Assembly: GCA_003021305.1 (NCBI GenBank)
Contig: PXQN01000080.1
Span: forward strand, 8,241 to 43,429
Direction of reading: 5' to 3'
Length of the DNA: 35,189 nt
Source of the DNA: Halobacteriales archaeon QH_10_67_22
Lineage (GTDB): Archaea > Halobacteriota > Halobacteria > Halobacteriales > Haloarculaceae
Under the pieces are notes generated by a model. The model saw only the letters and a program-made list of their open reading frames with translations, had not been told where the DNA came from and did no database searches. The position numbers were made by a program, and so were the translations under genes. This document shows, in pieces, positions 26,016 through 34,317 of the stretch (positions within the stretch are counted from its first letter, which is position 1; each line of letters opens with the position of its first letter).

Positions 26016-26561
26016 ATGAGTGATACAAACCAAGTGCAAGACGAGTGGAGCGAGATGGTCGAACAGATGAACGACGCGGTCGCCGATTCGATGGAGCAGA
26101 ACATGAAGGCCCAGGCCGCGTTCGCTGAATCGTGGGCCGACGCAGTCGAGGACTCGATCCCCGACGAGGAGACGATGTCAGACGGACTCCAGGGGTACAA
26201 CCGCGCCTACGAGGTGTGGATGGACGCCGCCGAGCAGCTGCTCGAACGGACGACCGACGCCGCACAGGGCGAGGACGTCGACCCCGCCGAGTTCCGTGAC
26301 ATCTGGCTGCAGTCGGCCAACGAGGCGTTCAAGGAAGTGATGTCGACGAGCGCGTTCGCCGCCGCGAACGGCCAGCTCGTCGAGCGGATGATGGAGATGC
26401 GCCGCGAGGCCGACGACGTCAGCCAGGAGACCATTGCCCAGCTCGGGCTCCCGACCCGCGACGACGTCGACGAAGTGGGCGAACGCATGGTCGAGCTCGA
26501 ACGCCGCCAGCACGCGGTCGAGGAAAAGCTCGACCGGGTTCTCGAACACCTAGAGGAGTGA
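26016..26561 (+). CDS. phaE: PHA synthase subunit PhaE
   Basis: Non-catalytic partner of PhaC in class III PHA synthase. The 181-residue length equals the short haloarchaeal PhaE type, about half that of bacterial PhaE. Seen are the helical start [39 protein letters not shown], the family stretch [17 protein letters not shown] and the terminal coiled coil around [29 protein letters not shown] (in pieces), where GLPTRxDVDE is shared with phasin-like PhaE C-ends. Stop overlaps or abuts the phaC start region, so translation is coupled. Confidence 0.9.
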   Translation: MSDTNQVQDEWSEMVEQMNDAVADSMEQNMKAQAAFAESWADAVEDSIPDEETMSDGLQGYNRAYEVWMDAAEQLLERTTDAAQGEDVDPAEFRDIWLQSANEAFKEVMSTSAFAAANGQLVERMMEMRREADDVSQETIAQLGLPTRDDVDEVGERMVELERRQHAVEEKLDRVLEHLEE

Positions 26562-26563
26562 CC

Positions 26564-27964
26564 ATGGCGACCGACCCCAACCCAGTCAACCCGCTCGCGC
26601 TCGCACTGGACGCCCAGCGCACCGTCTTCGAGTCCTGGACCGGCGCCGTCGAGACGACCGACGACCTGCCCGACGCTCTCGACACTATCGAGCGCGTCGA
26701 CGTCGGACAGACGCCCAGCGAGGTCGTCTATAAGGAAAACAAGCTCGAACTGCTCCACTACAGCCCCGAACAGGCCGGGATCGAACCCGAGGAGACCCAC
26801 GAGACGCCGATCCTCATCGTCTACGCGCTGATAAACCGCCCCTACATCCTCGACTTACAGCCCGACCGCTCTGTCGTCCGGCGGCTGCTCGAAGGGGGCC
26901 ACGACGTCTATCTCATCGACTGGAACGAACCCTCGCGGCTCGACCAGCACCTCACGCTCGACGACTACGTCAACCGCTACATCGACAACTGCGTCGACGT
27001 CGTCCGCGAGCGCTCGGGCACAGACGCCATCAACGTGCTCGGGTACTGCATGGGCGGGACGATGTCGGCCATGTACGCCGCGCTCCACCCCGAGAAGGTC
27101 AACGCGCTGGGTCTGATGGCCGCGGGCCTGTGTTTCGAAGGGACCGGCGGCGTCCTCGAACAGTGGGGCTCCGACGAGTACTACAACCCCGAGGACGTCA
27201 CGGACACGTTCGGGAACGTCCCCGCCGAGTTCCTGGATGTCGGCTTCGCGCTGATGGACCCCGTCGACAACTACGTCTCGAAGTACATCCGCTTCGCCGA
27301 GAACCTCGACAACGAGGAGTTCGTCGAGAACTTCGCCCGCATGGAGAAGTGGATCGGCGACGGCATCGACGTCGCCGGCGAAGCCTACCAGCAGTTCCTC
27401 GAGGACATCTACCAGGAGAACAAGCTCTACCGGAACGAGCTTACCCTCGACGGCAAAACGGTCGACATCGACGAGATCGACATGCCGCTGATCCAGATCA
27501 TCGGGGAGTACGACCATCTCATCCCGGCCGACGCCTCCAAGGGGTTCAACGATGTCGTCGGCTCCGAGGACGTGACGACCATCGAGTACGCGACCGGTCA
27601 CATCGGGCTGTCGGTGTCGTCCAGTTCCCACGAGGAGGTCTGGCCCGAGGTCAGCCAGTGGTACGCCGACCGCCAGTACGAACCCGAGGAGCCGACCCAG
27701 GAGACCATCCAGGCGGCCGCCGAGGACGCCGTCGAAGACGCCTCCGAGGACGCCCAGTCGGCCGACGCGAGCGCCGAGGTCGCCGACGACGAGAGCCCCG
27801 GCGTCGAGACGGTCGACGGTATCGGGCCGACCTACGCCGAGCGCCTGACCGACGCCGGCATCGAGACGGTCGCGGACCTGCGCGCGGTCGACGTCGAGAC
27901 TGCCGCCGAGGCCGCCGACGCACCGGTTTCCCGCGTCCGGGACTGGTTCGACCAGATCGAGTAA
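26564..27964 (+). CDS. phaC: PHA synthase catalytic subunit PhaC, class III, with C-terminal HhH domain
   Basis: Polymerises (R)-3-hydroxyacyl-CoA into polyester. The 466-residue protein has the alpha/beta-hydrolase core: [22 protein letters not shown], the lipase-like box GYCMGG with nucleophile Cys162, general-base region GEYDHLIP with Asp317, and TGHIGLS with His346. After residue 365 an acidic Ala-rich linker leads to a helix-hairpin-helix-like end ([20 protein letters not shown], 417-436, to WFDQIE). The ATG at 26564 has a GAGGAG ribosome-binding-like sequence; the GTG six bases earlier, overlapping the phaE stop, is an alternative. Haloarchaeal PhaC proteins are known for long C-terminal extensions. 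Confidence 0.93.
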   Translation: MATDPNPVNPLALALDAQRTVFESWTGAVETTDDLPDALDTIERVDVGQTPSEVVYKENKLELLHYSPEQAGIEPEETHETPILIVYALINRPYILDLQPDRSVVRRLLEGGHDVYLIDWNEPSRLDQHLTLDDYVNRYIDNCVDVVRERSGTDAINVLGYCMGGTMSAMYAALHPEKVNALGLMAAGLCFEGTGGVLEQWGSDEYYNPEDVTDTFGNVPAEFLDVGFALMDPVDNYVSKYIRFAENLDNEEFVENFARMEKWIGDGIDVAGEAYQQFLEDIYQENKLYRNELTLDGKTVDIDEIDMPLIQIIGEYDHLIPADASKGFNDVVGSEDVTTIEYATGHIGLSVSSSSHEEVWPEVSQWYADRQYEPEEPTQETIQAAAEDAVEDASEDAQSADASAEVADDESPGVETVDGIGPTYAERLTDAGIETVADLRAVDVETAAEAADAPVSRVRDWFDQIE

Positions 27965-28081
27965 CGGGCTTCGTTGTTCCCCGACGGCCGCGAACAGTTG
28001 GGACAGTTCGTGTCGGGACAGTACCGCGTCCGCGGCGACGGGACCGTCACCTTCTCGACGGAGCCACCGACAAGCCGGTGT

Positions 28082-28531
28082 ATGCGCGTGTCAGTTATCG
28101 GCGGGAGCACGGTCACCGACGAGCAGTACCGACAGGCTCGCGAAGTGGGGCAGTTACTCGGCGAGCGCGACCACGAGGTCGTCTGTGGCGGCCGCGGGGG
28201 CGTCATGGAGGCGGCCTGTCGGGGCGCGAGCGAGGCCGACGGGCACACCATCGGTATCCTCCCCGGGAGCCACCGCGGTGAGGCCAACCAGTACGTCGAG
28301 ACGGCCATCGCCACCGGGCTGGGCAACGCCCGCAACCCGCTTGTCGTGATGAACGGCGACGCCGCCATCGCCGTCGACGGCGCCACCGGCACGCTCTCCG
28401 AGCTGGGCCACGCGCTCGACTTCGGGCGGCCGGTCGCCGGACTCGGGACTCACCGAGTCGGCGGTGTGGCGGGGATCGAACATGTCGAAACCCCCGTAGC
28501 GGCCGTCGAATACGTCGAAAACGAGGCGTAA
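28082..28531 (+). CDS. LOG-like / TIGR00725 family protein
   Basis: A 149-residue Rossmann-fold protein starting MRVSVIGGSTVTDEQYRQA. It has VVCGGRGGVMEAACRGASEADG, where CGGRGGVMEAA corresponds to the GGG..GLMG nucleotide-loop of LOG (cytokinin-activating) proteins, then TIGILPG, and AIAVDGATGTLSELGHAL, equivalent to the PGGxGTxxE motif but starting DGATGT. This is the TIGR00725 subgroup, of unknown function; nucleotide-monophosphate phosphoribohydrolase activity is plausible but not shown. Faces the Orc1/Cdc6 gene tail to tail across a hairpin. Confidence 0.85.
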   Translation: MRVSVIGGSTVTDEQYRQAREVGQLLGERDHEVVCGGRGGVMEAACRGASEADGHTIGILPGSHRGEANQYVETAIATGLGNARNPLVVMNGDAAIAVDGATGTLSELGHALDFGRPVAGLGTHRVGGVAGIEHVETPVAAVEYVENEA

Positions 28532-28558
28532 CGACGGTCCGGAATCACCGGATGTCGT
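28531..28558. terminator. Hairpin between converging genes
   Basis: ACGACGGTCCGG and CCGGATGTCGT pair around the loop AATCA, starting at the last stop base of the LOG-like gene and ending ten bases before the end of the Orc gene. There is no T-run, so a termination role is only suggested. Confidence 0.4.
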
Positions 28559-28567
28559 CGGTGAGCG

Positions 28568-29692
28568 TCAGAGTCGGTCCAGCACGGCCTCGGCGTCGTA
28601 GTTGAGCGTCAGTTCGCGGGTGCGCCCGCGGCCGTCGACGTCGGCGTAGCTGGCGTCAATGATCCCGAGCTGGTCGAGTTTGTTGATGACCTCGGAGTAG
28701 CGGGTGTAGCCAAGGCCGGTCTCGTCGTTGAAGGCGTCGTATATCTCGCCGGCGCGTTCGCCGTCGTGTTCGGCGATCACCGCGACGAGGGCGCTCTCGG
28801 AGTCGGACAGCTCCTGGAGGCGCCGCGAGAGGTGGACGTGCTTGGACTCGTCGTAGGCCTTCTCGACGTCCTCGCGTCCGACCTCGCGGCTGGCGCGCAT
28901 CTCGGCGTTCAGCCCCGCGCGGTGGAGCAGGTCGATCCCGACCCGGAGGTCGCCGCCCTGTTCGGCAGTGCACTCGGCGACCCTGTCGAGGACGGGCGCC
29001 GTCACGGCGCCGTCGTGAAAGCCCCGGTCGACCCGTTCGCTGAGGATGTCGACGATCTCGGGCTCGTCGTACTTGGGGAAGTAGACGTCCTCGGGACGGA
29101 AGACGCTCTGGACACGGGTGTCCAGGGCGTCGATCACGTCGAGATCTAAGTCCGAGGAGATGCAGATGACGCCGATGCGAGCCCCGCCCTGTTCCTCGTG
29201 GGCGCGCAACAGCGAGTACAGCGTGTCCGAGGCCTCGTCCTCGTAGAAGAGGTAGTTCACGTCGTCCAGTGCCACCGCGAGGACGGCGTCGCGCTCGACG
29301 AGGCGGTCGGTGATCTGGGAGAACAGTTTCTTGAACGAGATGCCCGAGGAGGGGGGTTCGTAGTCGAACACGCCCTCGAACAGCCGCGAGAACACCGCGT
29401 ACCGCGTGGCGTTGACCTGGCAGTTGACCCGCACGGCCTGGACCTCCGTCTGGGCGCGCAACTCGCCGAACAGCTTCTGGACCGCGGTCGTCTTCCCGGT
29501 CCCGGGCGGCCCGCGCGCGACGACGTTCAGCGGTCGCGACCCCCGCACCGCCGGCCGGAGGGCGTACTTCAGGTTCTCCATCTGGGTCCCCCGGTGGAGA
29601 AACGTCTCGGGAACGTAGTCGATCTCGAAGACGTGCTCGTCGCGAAACACCGACTCGTCCCACGACAGCATCCCCTCCTCGGGATCGTCCAT
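28568..29692 (-). CDS. orc: Orc1/Cdc6 family AAA+ replication initiator paralogue
   Basis: A 374-residue archaeal origin-recognition ATPase. Visible are YVPETFLHRGTQMENLKYAL (26-45), Walker A GPPGTGKT (61-68), the Walker B-like LAVALDDVNYLF (Asp-Asp, Asn in place of Glu), sensor 1 ICISSDLDL, and the sensor 2 region GGDLRVGIDLLHRAG. A C-terminal winged helix ends ...RTRELTLNYDAEAVLDRL. Haloarchaea have many such paralogues; I see no origin-recognition-box repeats beside this one, so it is probably not an active origin gene. The ATG at 29692 gives MDDPEEGML; a TATA-like ACGATTAAG lies about 25-35 bp upstream. Confidence 0.9.
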   Translation of the reverse strand: MDDPEEGMLSWDESVFRDEHVFEIDYVPETFLHRGTQMENLKYALRPAVRGSRPLNVVARGPPGTGKTTAVQKLFGELRAQTEVQAVRVNCQVNATRYAVFSRLFEGVFDYEPPSSGISFKKLFSQITDRLVERDAVLAVALDDVNYLFYEDEASDTLYSLLRAHEEQGGARIGVICISSDLDLDVIDALDTRVQSVFRPEDVYFPKYDEPEIVDILSERVDRGFHDGAVTAPVLDRVAECTAEQGGDLRVGIDLLHRAGLNAEMRASREVGREDVEKAYDESKHVHLSRRLQELSDSESALVAVIAEHDGERAGEIYDAFNDETGLGYTRYSEVINKLDQLGIIDASYADVDGRGRTRELTLNYDAEAVLDRL

Positions 29693-29747
29693 TACTTTCA
29701 CCACGCTTGCCGCGACACTTAATCGTTTGTACGCCGTGGCGGAACTG

Positions 29748-29832
29748 ATAGTGATTATTGTAGCGATTTACCGGTACGACCGCACCGCAGTCGTGCGGTC
29801 GATCCGGAACAGACCGACAATAATTGCTCTAT
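29748..29832. repeat. Palindromic intergenic element, family I, copy 3 (right end disrupted)
   Basis: The left end ATAGTGATTATTGTAG and interior match copy 1; the centre is a perfect 9-bp stem with a 7-base loop (CGACCGCAC / GTGCGGTCG). The right terminal repeat is lost after ACAATAAT: it continues TGCTCTATTGAAAA instead of CACTAT. That junction coincides with the edge of the insertion-sequence remnant next to coxB. Confidence 0.85.
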
Positions 29833-29919
29833 TGAAAATGCGGTACGTGAGTAGGATCATAGCGTCTTGGCGAGTTTCTTGAGGTTGTTGAGCGCGAACA
29901 GGAGAACGATTTCACGGAA
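29829..29919 (-). mobile_element. Insertion-sequence 3' remnant (transposase C-terminus)
   Basis: On the minus strand, codons REIVLLFALNNLKKLAKTL followed by a stop resemble the C-terminal end of haloarchaeal IS5-type transposases, where FREIV[L/M] and a Lys-rich tail are common. After the stop come about 25-30 bases and then AATAGAGCA, which could be the IS right end. The fragment starts inside the coxB frame and ends at the broken family I element, consistent with an IS that was mostly deleted. The family assignment is from recalled motif similarity. Confidence 0.55.
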
Positions 29920-30546
29920 CTGTGTACAGTACAGGTTGTAGGTGCCGTTTTTCGTCGGTCGGGTCAGAGCGGTGGTGTGTTGGCCGGGGAGGGCGTCCTG
30001 TTTAACGCCAAAGCGGGGGATGAAAAGCGAGTGTATCACGTCGCTCGACTCCAGACGCATGTACACGTCCGTCCCGTTGGGGACGACCAGCAGCGACCGG
30101 GTCGTGACGTTCGCGTCGGGGTAGGTCATCTGCCAGCCCCACTGGTAGGCGAGCACGTCGACGAGGGCGGCGTCGTCGGGGACCGAGGCGTTGGAACCGT
30201 CCGCGTCACCGACGTCGGGGCTGGCCGAGACGTAGGGGTTCCCGAGGACGACGAACGTCGAGAAGCCGACGAACACGAGGATGACGGCCGTCGCCGCGGT
30301 CCAGGTGATCTCCAGGGTCGGGTCGTCGGCCGTCGGTTTCGGGTCGTCGTTGTTCCGGAAGCGGACGACGGCGTAGACGAGGATCACCTCGACAAGCAGC
30401 GCGAGCGGCAGTGCGACGTATATCAGCTGGACGTTCAGGTCGTCGATGAGCTGGCGGTTGACCGACTGTGCCGCCACTGGTCGCACCAGTATCACCAGCG
30501 CCAGACACGCCAGCGCCCCGCCGACCAGCGCGCGGCGTCGGTTCAT
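29857..30546 (-). CDS. coxB: Cytochrome c oxidase subunit II, CuA site destroyed by fusion to a transposase tail
   Basis: Subunit II takes electrons at a dinuclear CuA centre for the haem-copper oxidase. The 229-residue protein has a signal-like start, two hydrophobic segments (about 40-62 and 84-102), AYQWGWQMTYP (133-143) and the first CuA region VIHSLFIPRFGVKQDALPG (His172). The second CuA motif begins YCTQF with Cys207, but instead of the expected C-x3-H-x2-M the protein continues REIVLLFALNNLKKLAKTL and stops. The second Cys, second His and Met are therefore absent. Up to residue 210 it looks normal; the rest is foreign. CuA should not form; it is probably a functionally broken gene although the frame is open. 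Confidence 0.85.
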   Translation of the reverse strand: MNRRRALVGGALACLALVILVRPVAAQSVNRQLIDDLNVQLIYVALPLALLVEVILVYAVVRFRNNDDPKPTADDPTLEITWTAATAVILVFVGFSTFVVLGNPYVSASPDVGDADGSNASVPDDAALVDVLAYQWGWQMTYPDANVTTRSLLVVPNGTDVYMRLESSDVIHSLFIPRFGVKQDALPGQHTTALTRPTKNGTYNLYCTQFREIVLLFALNNLKKLAKTL

Positions 30547-30648
30547 GTCCGGCCCAAACGAAGACCAGGGTCAAATGTGTGTGGGATGTTCGACCGGCGC
30601 GCCCGGCGAATCGAACGGTTGGCACGGGGAGAACCGGCGGCCGGACAC

Positions 30649-30670
30649 GGCACGGTTTTATTATCGTGCC
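30649..30670 (+). promoter_or_regulatory. TATA box of coxA inside an inverted repeat
   Basis: GGCACG (30649-30654) and CGTGCC (30665-30670) flank GTTTTATTAT, which is the best TATA-like box for coxA, about 30 bp before its ATG. A protein bound to the palindrome would cover the TATA box, suggesting repression or redox/oxygen-linked control. Confidence 0.55.
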
Positions 30671-30692
30671 GGCGGTCGACCCACCGAGACGG

Positions 30693-32954
30693 ATGAATCG
30701 CGCACTCATCCAGGTCACGCTCGTCACGACGATTCTCGTGGGGGCGTGGCTGGTGTATCGCGGCCCGCGGAGCCACCAGAAGGCCGACGGCGGCTACCCC
30801 GCCGGACAGCGCATCACGGTCGACGTCGAGACGTTCAAGTCACAGGCGCTCCGGTGGCTGACGACGACCAACCACCGCGACATCGGCATCCTCTACATCG
30901 TCCTCGGGACGGTCGCGGCCCTGTGGGGCGGGATGGACGGCATGATGCTCCGGACGGAACTGCTCACGCCGGCCGCCGACGTCTGGTCGGAACGGACCTA
31001 CAACGCCCTGTTTACGACCCACGGGCTGACGATGCTGTTTTTCTTCGTCACGCCGGTGTTTTTCGGCCTCGGGAACTACTTCCTCCCGCTCCTTCTGGGT
31101 GCCGACGACATGGCGTTCCCGCGGCTGAACGCCATCGGTTTCTGGCTGCTCCCCCCCTCACTGCTGCTGGCCCGGGCTGGCCTGTTCGCACAGGTCACCG
31201 GCCAGGCGCTCAGTCTCGTCACCGACGCCGAGTTCGTCCGCTTTTTCCAGTCGATGGAGGAGGTCGCCGTCGGCTGGACGCTGTACACGCCGCTCTCGAC
31301 GGCCTCGGCCAACCCGCAACTTGACCTGCTCCTGCTCGGCCTGCACCTGAGTGGCATCGCGACCACCATCGGCGCGATCAACTTCATCGTCACCATCGTC
31401 TACGAGAGCGCCGACGACGTCAACTGGGCGACGCTGGACATCTTCTCGTGGAACATGCTCACCACCAGCGGGCTCATCGTGTTCGCGTTCCCGCTTCTGG
31501 GTAGTGTTCTCGTCATGCTCCTGTTAGACCGCAACCTCGGGACGACGTTTTTTACCGTCGAGGGCGGGTCGCCGATCCTCTGGCAACACCTGTTCTGGTT
31601 TTTCGGCCACCCCGAGGTGTACATCATCTTCCTCCCGGCGACCGGGCTGATGAGCACGATCCTCCCGAAGTTCGTCGGCCGGAAGCTGTTCGGCTTCCGG
31701 TTTATCGTCTACTCGACGCTGGGTATCGGGGTGATGTCCTTCGGCGTCTGGGCCCACCACATGTTCGTGACCAGCATGGACCCCCGACTCCAGGCGAGTT
31801 TCATGGCCGTCTCTATCGCCATCGCGGTCCCCTCGGCGATCAAGGTGTTCAACTGGCTGACGACCATGTGGAACGGTAACATCCGTGTCGCGGCGCCGCT
31901 GATCCTCTGTGTGTCGTCAATCGGGCTGTTCGTCGTCGGGGGCGTCACGGGCGTGTTCCTGGCGGCCGTCCCGGTCGACGTCGTCTACCACGGCACTTAC
32001 TACGTGGTCGGGCACTTCCACCTCATCCTGATGGGGATCATCCCGATGATGATGTTCGCGGCCTCCTACTACTGGTACCCGATACTGACCGGGCGGATGT
32101 ACGACCGCAAGCTGGCGATGTTCCAGTCGGGGCTGCTCGTGTTCGGTGTCGCGCTCACCTTCGGGATGTTGCTGGTGCTGGGCCTGGCCGAACTACCGCG
32201 GCGCTACGCCAATTACCCGGCGATGTACGCCCCCCTCCAGCAGGCGGCGACCATCGGGGCCTACCTCATCGGACTGAGCGTGCTCCTGTGGCTGTACAAC
32301 CTGCTGTGGTCGGCCCGGACCGGCGAGCCAGTCCAGAACGGCGACCCCTGGGACCTCAAAGAGACCGACCAGTTCACCAAGGAGTGGCAGTGGTTCGAGC
32401 GCCGCCTGGAGGACCGCTACGACATCGAGACGCCCGAACCCGACGAGACCCGCCCCTCCTCGACGACGGAGGTCGACCGCGGGAGTCCGGCCGTCGTGAC
32501 CCAGTTTTCCGACACCGTGGGGCTGTTCCTGGAGGACGCCGCGCTCGGGGTGGTCAGCGGGCTGGTCGGGCTCGCCCTGATGGGGCCGGTCCTGGCCGCC
32601 GCCGTCGTCATCGGCTTTCTCGACCTCGCCGCGTTCAGCGAACTCGCCGAACTGGTCGGGATCTCGGCCTCGCCGCTCGTCGGCGTCGGCGCGTTCATCC
32701 TCGGGGGCGTGCTGACCTGGCCGCTGCTGTACGCCGCGCTGTCGACGTTCCTGCCCGGGCAGTACCGGTTCGTCTCCGGGATCTGGTTCACGTCGGTCAC
32801 CGCGCCCGGGTTCATGGTCGCGTTCTACACCGGCCAGACCGGCCTGGTCCTCGTCGGGTATCTGGTCTTTGTCATGGTCGCCCACTGGGCCTACGGCTTC
32901 GGGCTGGGCTTTACCTTCGGCTACCTCTCGTCGAGGTGGAACATCACACGATGA
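30693..32954 (+). CDS. coxA: Cytochrome c oxidase subunit I with extra C-terminal membrane domain
   Basis: Catalytic subunit of a haem-copper oxidase that reduces O2 to water and pumps protons. The 753-residue protein has the low-spin haem ligand region TTHGLTML (His110), the CuB/Tyr motif FFGHPEVYIIF (His306, Glu308, Tyr310), WAHHMF (His355, His356), the K-channel lysine in PSAIKVFNW (Lys384), and VGHFHLILMG (His441, His443). The Glu in GHPEVY places it in the A1-type group. After about residue 610 an additional domain with about four membrane segments follows, resembling the haloarchaeal DUF6789 oxidase-linked domain. Start at MNRALIQV. The ATGA overlap joins it to the next gene. Confidence 0.93.
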   Translation: MNRALIQVTLVTTILVGAWLVYRGPRSHQKADGGYPAGQRITVDVETFKSQALRWLTTTNHRDIGILYIVLGTVAALWGGMDGMMLRTELLTPAADVWSERTYNALFTTHGLTMLFFFVTPVFFGLGNYFLPLLLGADDMAFPRLNAIGFWLLPPSLLLARAGLFAQVTGQALSLVTDAEFVRFFQSMEEVAVGWTLYTPLSTASANPQLDLLLLGLHLSGIATTIGAINFIVTIVYESADDVNWATLDIFSWNMLTTSGLIVFAFPLLGSVLVMLLLDRNLGTTFFTVEGGSPILWQHLFWFFGHPEVYIIFLPATGLMSTILPKFVGRKLFGFRFIVYSTLGIGVMSFGVWAHHMFVTSMDPRLQASFMAVSIAIAVPSAIKVFNWLTTMWNGNIRVAAPLILCVSSIGLFVVGGVTGVFLAAVPVDVVYHGTYYVVGHFHLILMGIIPMMMFAASYYWYPILTGRMYDRKLAMFQSGLLVFGVALTFGMLLVLGLAELPRRYANYPAMYAPLQQAATIGAYLIGLSVLLWLYNLLWSARTGEPVQNGDPWDLKETDQFTKEWQWFERRLEDRYDIETPEPDETRPSSTTEVDRGSPAVVTQFSDTVGLFLEDAALGVVSGLVGLALMGPVLAAAVVIGFLDLAAFSELAELVGISASPLVGVGAFILGGVLTWPLLYAALSTFLPGQYRFVSGIWFTSVTAPGFMVAFYTGQTGLVLVGYLVFVMVAHWAYGFGLGFTFGYLSSRWNITR

Positions 32955-33478
32955 GCGACGACGAGCCCGAAATCGCGTTCGCGGACTCGCGGTTCCTGAC
33001 CTACGCCATCCCCTTTGCCGGCGCGCTCCTGATCGCCGCCGGCATCGGGGCCGGCGTGGTCGGCGCCTACGCCCCGCTCCAGCAGGAGTTCGGGCTCTGT
33101 GACGAGCCGACTATCGCCGTCTACACGCCCGAACGGACGGCCGAACTGACCGCCGAGGGGCCGTCGCTGGACCGCCTGACGATGGCCGACCTCACAGAGG
33201 CCGAACGCCGCGCGGTCGAGGAGGCACTGGAGGAACCCTCGCGCGAAGGGGGCGTCGACGGCGAGTTCGAAAACCGGGCGGCCTTCGAGCGCGGGGTCCT
33301 GATCCGCGACGACGACGGCAACGAGCGCTACGCCACGCTCACCTCGAACAACAACTGTGTGGCCGTCGACCCGATCCTGTTCCCGCTCGGGGTCGCGGCG
33401 ATCCTGCTGGGTATCGTCTGGATACTCGCGCCGCCGATGTACCGGAAGTTCGCGATAATCGAGCGCCGGAGTACCTAG
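32951..33478 (+). CDS. Oxidase-linked haloarchaeal membrane protein, 175 aa
   Basis: Overlaps the coxA stop by four bases. It has one membrane segment near the N-terminus (LTYAIPFAGALLIAAGIGAGVVGAY, in part, about 17-43), an acidic exterior domain with two cysteines (GLCDEP and NNNCVAVD) that could form a disulphide, and a second membrane segment near the end (ILFPLGVAAILLGIVWIL) followed by a basic tail. Proteins of this layout regularly follow coxA in haloarchaea; a role in oxidase assembly or as a small subunit is likely from position only. It converges with coxC with a four-base overlap of the stops. Confidence 0.75.
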   Translation: MSDDEPEIAFADSRFLTYAIPFAGALLIAAGIGAGVVGAYAPLQQEFGLCDEPTIAVYTPERTAELTAEGPSLDRLTMADLTEAERRAVEEALEEPSREGGVDGEFENRAAFERGVLIRDDDGNERYATLTSNNNCVAVDPILFPLGVAAILLGIVWILAPPMYRKFAIIERRST

Positions 33479-34317
33479 AACGCCGCGCCGACGTACAACA
33501 CTGCGACGAGAAATACCCAGACGACGTCGACGAAGTGCCAGTACAGCGAGACGGTCGTGACCGAGGTGTCCCGTTCGGGCGTGTAGTGGCCCTGGCGGGC
33601 CCGGAGGAACAGGATTCCGAGCAACACGGCCCCCAGCGTAACGTGCAGGCCGTGCAGTCCCGTCAGCCCGTAGAAGGCGCTCCCGAACACGCCGTCGGTG
33701 ATGGTAAAGCCCTCGACGACGATGAACTCGTAGTACTCGAACACCTGTCCCGCGAGGAAGACCACGCCCAGCGCGAGCGTCGCGCCGAGCAGGCCCTGGA
33801 ACCGCCGCTGGTCGCCCTCGTGGAGCGCGTGGTGTGCGTAGTGGATCGTGGCGCTGCTGGCCAGCAGTATCACGGTGTTTATGGCCACAAGCGACCCGAC
33901 CAGGTGGGGGAGGTGTTCGGGCGGCCAGGCGGCCGCACGGACGTAGAAGTAGTAGATGAAGCCGGCCCCGAACGTGCCCAGGTCGGTGACCAGAAAGAGG
34001 ATCATCGTCGTGCGGTAGCTGCGCTGGCCCACGGCGTCGACCGCCCGCGAGGCGTAGTCCGCGAGGAAGGCCTCCCGCGTCCAGCCGACGAGTCCGGCGA
34101 CGAGGCCGCCCAACCCACTGAGGGCGACGAGCCCACCCAGTGCAACCGGGAGCATCCCGGTCGACACCGCCAGCACCACCAGGGCGATGCCGACGTAGAG
34201 GCCGGTCGCGCCGGCGGCGCCGACGACCGGCCAGACGCTCCGGTGTTCGTGGTGGTCGTCGTGAGCGTCCCCGTGTGTCGTAGCCGTCTCGTCGGCCTCG
34301 ACCGTCGCGTCCGTCAT
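33475..34317 (-). CDS. coxC: Cytochrome c oxidase subunit III
   Basis: Membrane subunit III of the haem-copper oxidase. The 280-residue protein begins with a His/Asp-rich cytoplasmic stretch (about 15-27), then has seven hydrophobic segments. Typical features are the FLVTDLGTFGAGFIYYFYVR region (about 108-127), TIHYAHHAL, FEYYEF (conserved Glu-Tyr pair) and the signature FYGLTGLHGLHVTLG and LYWHFVDVVWVFL. All belong to the COX3 family and show no lesions. It is read towards coxA and its neighbour from its own promoter, so expression is separate from coxB and coxA. Confidence 0.93.
   Translation of the reverse strand: MTDATVEADETATTHGDAHDDHHEHRSVWPVVGAAGATGLYVGIALVVLAVSTGMLPVALGGLVALSGLGGLVAGLVGWTREAFLADYASRAVDAVGQRSYRTTMILFLVTDLGTFGAGFIYYFYVRAAAWPPEHLPHLVGSLVAINTVILLASSATIHYAHHALHEGDQRRFQGLLGATLALGVVFLAGQVFEYYEFIVVEGFTITDGVFGSAFYGLTGLHGLHVTLGAVLLGILFLRARQGHYTPERDTSVTTVSLYWHFVDVVWVFLVAVLYVGAAF

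Noticed and set aside
26558-26563. GTG start for phaC overlapping the phaE stop
   Set aside because: Possible, but the ATG six bases later has the better-placed GAGGAG sequence; only two residues differ.
29705-29860. Replication origin next to the Orc1/Cdc6 gene
   Set aside because: No origin-recognition-box-like repeats or AT-rich unwinding region; the gap is filled by the palindromic element and IS remnant.
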